Assembly (NCBI RefSeq): GCF_029227915.1 | Contig: NC_079887.1 | Coordinates: 22,069,650 to 22,133,649 of the forward strand | Reading direction: 5' to 3' | DNA length: 64,000 nt | Source: Hydractinia symbiolongicarpus | Lineage: Eukaryota > Cnidaria > Hydrozoa > Anthoathecata > Hydractiniidae | Shown: positions 57,934 to 64,000 of the stretch, one piece after another | Numbering within the stretch: position 1 is the stretch's first letter | Layout: each line of letters begins with the position of its first letter | Made by a program: the position numbers and the translations under genes | Notes under the pieces: generated by a model | Databases searched by the model: none | The model's input: the letters and a program-made list of their open reading frames with translations, nothing else | What the model was told of the DNA's origin: nothing

Positions 57934-60900
57934 CTATATAACTCTTCTAACTTCAAAGAATCTCTTCAGATAATAGACTTGTCCCAAAGTCATACATACA
58001 AGGATCAAACTTTCAAAAAACGCCCACCACACAACACGACTGTTGGTACTGTCATTAACTAAAACAGAAAAAAAATAAAATAAGAAAATCGATCTTAAAT
58101 TAACAGTAGAACTGCTTGTGAATACGTAGAAGAATTGCAGGGAAGCTGATTTGGTGCTTTAGTTCAGTGGCATGGTGGTCACAGGAATCTTGACATCTCT
58201 ACAATCTCTACTATAACAGCCTTTGTCTGTTTGTCAACTCAAACCAAATCATTACGCCACGCAAGACATTAAAAAGCAGTGAATATACCTCTCAATAAAT
58301 AAAACACTAATGTAAAGGATTTTTCATTGAAATATAAACGATCCTTGGTATAAAAACGTTCCATGACTTCTCATCGACTTTTTAGTGACTTGTTACCACC
58401 AGGCATTATATAAAAAAGAAAAAGAGAACATACTGGCTCTATGTACACGATCACGAACTTCCATATATTCTTGCTCATGTTTGACACCAGCCAATGATAA
58501 TGTTAATTGCTGGATCATATCATTTAGTTTATCATGATGTTCTATGGATATAAATAAAAAATCAACTTGAACAACTTACTTACATGTTAAACAGCCTGCC
58601 TCACCCCTGCATCCACTAAAATCTTGTCCTCTTTTTATATGACACCTACGCATGTATTACAAAAACAACTACATCCTACCTGCATCTTCCTTGCTAGTAT
58701 CTTTTGGTGGCTCACCAATATCCATACTAAATTTCACTATTTTAGGAGTCATTGTTGACATTTTGTTGCTGAAGCAATAATTGTATACACCTTCCATGTG
58801 AGCTGCAAATGTATATTTTCCACTTGTCTCTCGTTCACCTTGGTAGATCACCTTTTGATCAGGACCAACTATCTGCAAAAAGAATATGGTGATGTGATAT
58901 TTTTTTCCCTCAAAACATTACTGTGTAATATTAGTAAGAACACTAAACTTCCAGTTAAAAGCACTGTCTCACTGAACTGTATTTGTAAAAAGAAATGGGC
59001 TTTTGCAAGCTCTAATTTTTGACAAACTTGCTACTTTTTTTAGCTTCTGTTTTAAAATAAACTTTCGGTTAACTAAATGCATAGTTTTGCAAGTTAATTT
59101 GTTCATTCGTTACTTTTAAACAATAGGCTTCTTCATATTTTAAAAAATTCTTAAATAGAACCCTCTGCTTCCCAAAACGTTGATAAAAAATATCAATGGT
59201 AAAAATGTTTCTGAACACTTTGTCATAGCTGGTTTTCAAACCTGGTTATACACAATTCAATCTGTCTAATAGACTGTGCTTATTTCATAAGAACCAACCA
59301 ACAAATATTAGAAATGTTAAAAAACTTCTTATCAAATGAACACAAATTATAAAATATATAGTGAAACGTTCTTGATAAACTTTACACTGTTTCTCAGTCC
59401 CCTACTCTCTAGGTTTATTTATTTATTCATTTATTCTTTATTTAAAGTCGATAAAATATAAAATACAGATAAAAATAAAAAATAATATAAAAAAGGTTAA
59501 TACAAACAGTGGAGTAAAACATTTATCACACTAAGATGTTACTTTTTCAAGTGATTGTTTCTATACAACATGATCAGCTAACTCTTTTTTTCCCTGCTTG
59601 AGATATTTTTTTAAAGGAAATGTCTACCAAATAGTCTGTGTATTTGAATTAGAATGACAGCACAAGGCAAATGATACATCACTGCTGCTAAAAGGTAAAA
59701 CTGCAGAGCCACGAACAATTTTGAAACTAGTGACTAAATTTCCCTTGGCTGCTATTCAATATGGGCAAGTGAATGTTACTATAGCCCCAGGTTAACCCCA
59801 GCAATGTGAGGGAAAGGGGAGATAGAACACTGTGTGGGCTGTTGGATGTTGCAGAAAGTCTTCTAGTAGAAAATAGCTCAAAATGAGCATTAAATACTAC
59901 ATCTAAGCCATGGCCTCTACTAGAAATAATAGATGGACATTTCCTTTGATATTTGAGTTTGTCCATCTTTGTGCTGTTTTAAAAATGATGTACGCTAATC
60001 TATATAATAGTATGCTAAGTGTCTGTGTGTCTGTGACAGGCAAAGTGAAGGTGTTTATTTTCCTTTGATGTTGCCAAAAAAAGTATGTCTTGAATGTTAC
60101 ATTTATGACGTTATGGCGCGACGTCAATAATACTACTTTAACGTCAATATCAATAATAATTTTCCCAAACCTGGGTCCCCAAATCCGTTTCAGAATGGAC
60201 GGGTTGATGACGTCATCAAAAAACCTTGCAACCGTAATACCTCTGCAACCGTTTGTCAAATGTACAGGATCCTATACATTTTCTTGATCAGCGTTTCAAG
60301 ATCTACACAATAGAGGCAATGGGAAAACAAGCTTCTAATTATTTTTTTGTAGATTGGTTGCTGATGTCATCAAATTTAAATGCAGCTTTTTTATTTTTCT
60401 CTGCCTAAGTGGATTGTTTCACGGGACTAGTTTATAATATTTAAATCCAAAAATCGTCAGATTGGACACAAATGCGAGATAAATTATTCCAGTGTTAGAA
60501 AACATCTTTTTAGCTTTAAAGAAACCGGAGAAGTGGGGGATTGGGAATATTTTAGCGTAGCAATAACCCAGACTAGTCTTGGAACAAAAATAAAATGGCT
60601 AATCAATAAAAATGTAGCGCAAATCGTAAAGTCAGAAAAACTAAAATTTTTCTCTATCAAAAACGGTGTGTTGATTAAACATGCTATTCCTTAGTTGCCA
60701 GAGTCTAGCACTTAATTTTAACAAAAACAACGAGGGTGCCATAAGCCGCATACGCCGTAAAAAGTGCGGGCGTTTTCGGGCAAGTTTGGCGTTTTGAAAA
60801 AAATTCCAGTATTCGCCCGAAAAAACCCGCATAGAACAATGCCCGAAAGAAGAAAAAAAACAGACACTAATATATGATTCAAAAAAACTATAAAAATTAA

Positions 60901-61524
60901 AATAAACTTACTATTTCGTAGCGAAGTTCTTAGAAGAACTGTTTTTGATGGTTTTTGAACAAGTTTACTTTATAAATAACTTATATATAAACTTTATTAA
61001 CTCCTTTCTCATCAAGCGCCTTCTTCCCAACCATCCTTCGCATGGTTTGTTACAAGGAATTGCATTTTGGGAATGTTCCGGGCGAGTTCGGGAAAGTGCG
61101 GGCGGTTTTAGGGGACAACCGCCAATTTTACTTGAAAAGTCGCCCAAACTCGCCCGTATATATGCGGGCGTTTGCGGCTTATCGGCACCCTCTTTAAAAA
61201 CAATGCCAGACATAACTGCAAATCACAAACTAGTTGAAAGTTTGTTGGTGTCAGAATTATTGCATGTTATAATTTACTTGAAAGATATATATATCCATAG
61301 CTATATGATATATTTTTGTCACAAGGACTAAGCTTATGCTTGCTAGAAAGCTATACCTTGACATCAATATCAAGAAATCCACCATCTGCAACTTCAAACA
61401 TTAAAGCCATTCGAGTTCCTGGATTGACTCTGTCATGAAAACATTCTTCCCCGTGTGCATCGATATTTACAAAATAGGCCAGAGAACCATTTAGTAGCAG
61501 TGAAAAAAATAATAAGGATAACAT
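57934..61524 (-). CDS. TMED2: TMED2 (p24 family cargo receptor), four exons, 197 aa
   Basis: p24beta family type I membrane protein that cycles between ER and Golgi in COPII and COPI vesicles, with roles including GPI-anchored cargo export. Exons: 61524-61357, 58872-58680, 58541-58434 and 58058-57934; all introns are GT-AG and phases agree (0, 1, 1). Signal peptide at residues 1-16 ([16 protein letters not shown]). GOLD domain at 17 to about 115, with the conserved cysteine pair C28 (GEECF) and C89 (YCFSN) and blocks [12 protein letters not shown] and [17 protein letters not shown]. Coiled-coil helix about 122-158 ([20 protein letters not shown] across the last junction). Membrane segment about 165-184. 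Cytosolic tail [13 protein letters not shown], with the FF COPII signal and RR COPI signal. Length is close to the human 201. Intron 1 (2.5 kb) hosts several mobile repeats. Confidence 0.97.
59417..59600 (-). repeat. Possible non-LTR 3' tail in TMED2 intron 1
   Basis: The minus strand ends TCGACTTTAAATAAAGAATA then AATGAATAAATAAATAAA, a tandem AATA tail typical of CR1/L2-like 3' ends, after an AT-rich stretch. No coding remnant is recognisable. Confidence 0.3.
59812..59962. repeat. Dispersed repeat, copy 2 (in TMED2 intron 1)
   Basis: Second copy of the repeat at 53910-54050: AGCTCAAAATGAGCATTAAA, then CCATGGCCTCTACTAGAAAT and CCTTTGATATTTG in the same order. Confidence 0.5.
59999..60430 (+). 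mobile_element. Helitron-like element, 432 bp (in TMED2 intron 1)
   Basis: It starts TCTATATAATAGTATGCTAA with TGTCTGTGTGTCTGTGACAG, and ends GTGGATTGTTTCACGGGACTAG. It is flanked by A on the left and T on the right. Same terminal architecture as the short copies at 39, 53 and 56 kb, but with a longer, largely different interior. No Rep or helicase frame. Confidence 0.65.
60732..61192. mobile_element. Non-autonomous DNA element with GAGGGTGCC termini, 461 bp (in TMED2 intron 1)
   Basis: Left end GAGGGTGCCATAAGCCGCAT, right end, on the opposite strand, GAGGGTGCCGATAAGCCGCA: inverted copies over about 26 bp with one inserted base. Both subterminal regions are rich in GCGGGCG and TTCGGGC repeats, giving a GC island in AT-rich DNA. 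No clear target-site duplication and no transposase. Confidence 0.75.
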
Positions 61525-62427
61525 CTTTCCAGCTATAGCTAGCTACTTTGTTCTAGCTAGAAACAAAGATCAGCTTTCAAACCATTCAAGATTATGGCTA
61601 CCATTATTAATCGAGGCAAGGGACGACGTGTTCATACTAGCCTGGATAAACATTCAAAGTAGGCTGAGTTCCACTGTTACAGAAGACCGCTAAAAATGTC
61701 TAATGGTACGACAGGCGTGCATGAACTTTCTTCCATCAGACTTTTTTTGTATTTAAATGAGAAGAATAAATGAGAAGAAAAAAATAAAACGGAATCTATC
61801 ACATTCAGAATGTAGATTTTGAAGATATTAGAAATATATTAGTTTTTGTTTTCTTGTTTAAAAATGGTTTTGTGAAAGCCATAACAGGCCCGGCGAAGCA
61901 ATTTTCAAAAGTGGATGGGCTAACTTATTCAGTGTCAAAGGAGGTCCGATCATTGTTAGGACCGAGGGGCTAAAAAATTTTTCAACTTTCGCCCCCCTAG
62001 ATTGGCTAACATACTTCAAAATTCTGAAATATTGCGCTGAAAGTCTTCACAAAATGCAGGAGATTATATATAAAAATAGAAACGCCATAAAGACATATTT
62101 TTAAAATAAGCAATAGTAAATCCAAGCAAAATAAAAATAATGCAGAAAAAAACTATAGTATATGACAACTACCAGTCCTCCTTTGTACATTTTCGAATAC
62201 TCGCTTTCTGTTTGTCGTCCGGCGTTGGCAATTTTGATCTTTGTCAGTCCTATCTTTGTGGAAATTGAAATGAGCTGGAAGCATTGTTGATCTCATACGG
62301 AGCATATGTATATATTGATCAATTATTAATTAATTAAAACACATCACAACCTTATAAAAAAACATCACTTCTTGGCAAAAAAGTGGGGGCTTTGGTACAA
62401 AACAGTGTGTTGCTCATCCCTATTCCC

Positions 62428-62610
62428 GACTTTCTACAACGCAGTCTGGGCACCAGTTAAGTGCTTGTAGACACAAATTTTTCATAATGGTGATGCACTT
62501 TTTGAAGATTGGCGTGGCCATTCTTCTTCTTAAAACGAAGTGCCTTCCAAGCTTGGAAGAACACTCCTACAAGTGCTTTACTCGTGCCCAGACTGCGTTG
62601 TATGAAAGTC
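62428..62610. mobile_element. Foldback element with 43-bp arms
   Basis: Left arm GACTTTCTACAACGCAGTCT-GGGCACC ... AAGTGCTTGTAG pairs with right arm CTACAAGTGCTTTACTCGTG-CCCAGACTGCGTTGTATGAAAGTC, with a few mismatches, around a spacer of about 97 bp. Non-coding. Confidence 0.7.
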
Positions 62611-62780
62611 AGTAATGGTAACGAAAGAGTTAAGCATTTAAATTGTTTCCCCCGTCGTGATTTAGCTTTCAGCGTGTTCAAATGCTTTAAAAAACTAAAT
62701 TAAATCCACTGAAATAGATTCTATCATGCAAAAGCGATTTCAAAAAGTTAGTACTTATTTATCATGATTGTTTTTATTTG

Positions 62781-62830
62781 CGCCCGCCATCTTGCGCCTC
62801 AACGTGGCCGTAATTATTGACGCATGCGCA
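62781..62830. promoter_or_regulatory. Promoter-like cluster: YY1-type and NRF1-type sites
   Basis: CGCCCGCCATCTTGCG (62781-62796) contains the YY1 core on the minus strand (CAAGATGGCGG), and CGCATGCGCA (62821-62830) is an NRF1 match. Such pairs mark housekeeping promoters in animals. No gene is recognisable next to it, and a hAT element begins 75 bp downstream. Function is inferred. Confidence 0.3.
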
Positions 62831-63111
62831 GTCTTAGTTTCCGCTCTGAAACAGCCGTGCTTGGTGACTAACAATGTTTTGAAAAAAATGATAGATTCCC
62901 CAAAGCAGTGCCGTAACCACCGGGGGGGGGGCAGGGGGGCCCGGGCCTCCCCAATAATTTTTTCAAAGATGGTTATGACAAGTTAAGAAAAACGTTTTGT
63001 CTTATGTCTAAAGACCATTTGTTATATATAAACAAACTAAACACTTATTGAGAATGATTTATAACCGATTTCCACTCTTTTATTTATTTAAAACGCGTGA
63101 CTCTTATACTT

Positions 63112-63218
63112 GCTGCATGGAAATGATGATGAAATTGGATGGAAACTACATTCTGATAGTGTTTGCCGCATGGAAATGATGATGAAATTGGATGGAAACT
63201 ACATTCTGAAAATAGTGT
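63112..63218 (+). repeat. Two-copy 53-bp tandem duplication
   Basis: GCATGGAAATGATGATGAAA then TTGGATGGAAACTACATTCTGA occurs twice, 53 bp apart, almost identical. It lies in the presumed 5' non-coding part of the hAT element. Confidence 0.85.
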
Positions 63219-63375
63219 TTGTGAGAAGACGAGAACGAGTTGGACTGACTTCAAAAAAAACAAAAAACAAAAAACGTGTAAGAATATAGAATTAACAAAG
63301 TAACAGACTAATTTGAAAAAGAGTGAAAATGCCGAAGAAAACAAGTGATTTATCAAAATGGCTCATTAGACCTGA

Positions 63376-64000
63376 AAAGTAAGTGACTTTTGGGAGCGAG
63401 TTCTTGTCTGGAAATCACAATTCGGAGTATCTGATCCTAAACTCCCACGAAAAAGAAAGATGCCAGATTATTTTAACAAAGTATCAGATGGCCCTCCTGA
63501 AACATATCATTTTCATGACACTGCCAAAGATCACTATCGCCACGTTTACTTTGAAACTTTCGATCTAGTTATTAACTACATCCAACAAAGATTCGATCAA
63601 CCTGATTACAAGACATACGTCAATTTACAGGAAGTTCTTTTAAAATCGATTACTGGTCAGGAATGGGAAAGTCATCTAAAAGCAGTTTGTCGTTTCTACG
63701 AAGGAGATATCAACGAGTCACTTGCTAAAGTCCAAATACCGCTACTCCCAGTCATCGCATCCAAACTTGGTTACGACAAAGAGAAATTCAAAGTAACCGA
63801 TCTAATCAAGCTGTTACAAAGTTTTGATCAATCTCAAAGAACTCTTCTAAGTGAAGTTGTCAAAATAGCGAAATTGTTGTTGGTAATGCCGTCCACAAAC
63901 GCCATCAGCGAAAGATCGTTTTCTGCTTTGAAACGAGTCAAAACGTACCTTAGATCAACAACCACGAATTTACGTTTGAACAATTTGATGGTCCTCCATA
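63376..64000 (+). CDS. hAT transposase, C-terminal region (partial, open at the window end)
   Basis: The frame is open from 63376 to the last base with no stop (208 codons); an in-frame ATG is at 63460. It reads VSDPKLPRKRKMPDYF, then HYRHVYFETFDLVINYIQQR and FDQPDYKTYVNLQEVLL. It ends with the hAT dimerisation block: LLVMPSTNAISERSF, then SALKRVKTYLRSTTTNLRLN and NLMVLH. The N-terminal half (zinc fingers, first catalytic Asp) is not present upstream. Instead a 17-codon start (63329-63379, MPKKTSDLSKWLIRPEK) in another frame precedes it, followed by TAA that overlaps a consensus donor GTAAGT. This looks like an internally deleted copy, or a start exon with the intron boundary at 63379. The transposase remnant is probably not functional. 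Confidence 0.8.

Larger units (their letters stand above)
61525..62900. other. TMED2 upstream region and intergenic DNA
   Basis: The TMED2 promoter lies in the first few hundred bases on the minus strand. A TE-like segment at about 61888-62010 reads GGCCCGGCGAAGCAATTTTC ... CGCCCCCCTAGATTGGCTAA. An inverted repeat sits at 62428-62610 and a CpG-rich promoter-like cluster at 62781-62830; both are listed separately. No gene was recognised. Confidence 0.4.
62906..64000 (+). mobile_element. hAT-superfamily DNA transposon, 5' end and body, runs off the window
   Basis: It starts CAGTGCCGTAACCACC, followed by G-runs and GGCCCGGGCC-type sequence, as in hAT elements with TTF/ZMYM-like transposases (from memory). 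The preceding 8 bases, CCCCAAAG, are the candidate target-site duplication; the other end is outside the window. A tandem duplication of 53-bp units (63112-63218) and the transposase remnant below lie inside. Confidence 0.75.

Overview
This is animal nuclear DNA: AT-rich, with genes split by short introns, and full of microsatellites and decayed transposable elements. No operons, bacterial promoters, CRISPR arrays, rRNA or tRNA genes were recognised. The genes that can be named are metazoan/eukaryotic housekeeping genes (PIGL, NSRP1, TMED2). A relic of an integrase family common in cnidarian genomes, and repeat termini resembling ones I remember from coral and anemone assemblies, make a cnidarian (probably hydrozoan) the best guess. 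The species is not determined.

Layout. 0.6-0.9 kb (-): first exon of PIGL, the GlcNAc-PI de-N-acetylase of GPI-anchor synthesis; the rest lies left of the window. 4.2-6.9 kb (+): a nearly complete NSRP1 (nuclear speckle splicing regulator) gene of five recognised exons plus a tentative first exon. 8.0-9.7 kb (-): a two-exon gene for a 393-residue coiled-coil protein resembling LURAP1/FAM89 adaptors at its N-terminus, with a PP1-type RVxF motif and a PDZ-type C-terminus; a perfect RFX X-box lies 0.5 kb upstream. 10.6-13.2 kb (-): a decayed Ty3/gypsy element, followed by the 3' end of a non-LTR element (13.25-13.98 kb, +). 14-25 kb: AT-rich gene desert. 25.3 kb (+): a small secreted-protein gene. 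28-33.4 kb: foldback, minisatellite, an approximately 1.1 kb AACC-type tract and a broken integrase gene. 36.4-36.9 kb: a 26-bp minisatellite. 40.7 and 44.0 kb (+): two paralogous single-exon genes for secreted six-cysteine peptides. 47.4-48.1 kb: a complete 757-bp non-autonomous DNA transposon with repeated CCTAATTAGG-type subterminal motifs. 48.7 kb: a perfect 76-bp palindrome. 51.9-52.7 kb: Tigger/pogo relic. 53.1, 56.0 and 60.0 kb: short Helitron-like elements, two loci carrying head-to-tail pairs. 54.2-55.7 kb (-): a second decayed Ty3/gypsy element. 57.9-61.5 kb (-): complete four-exon TMED2 gene, with several repeats in its long first intron. 62.9 kb to the end (+): 5' end and C-terminal transposase region of a hAT transposon.

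No shared pathway links the named genes; they are ordinary neighbours in a repeat-rich region. The most original material is the secreted cysteine-peptide pair, the 757-bp transposon, the Helitron-like family in tandem, and a family of very short elements ending in CTCGTCCCCAGGG-like sequence scattered through the window.
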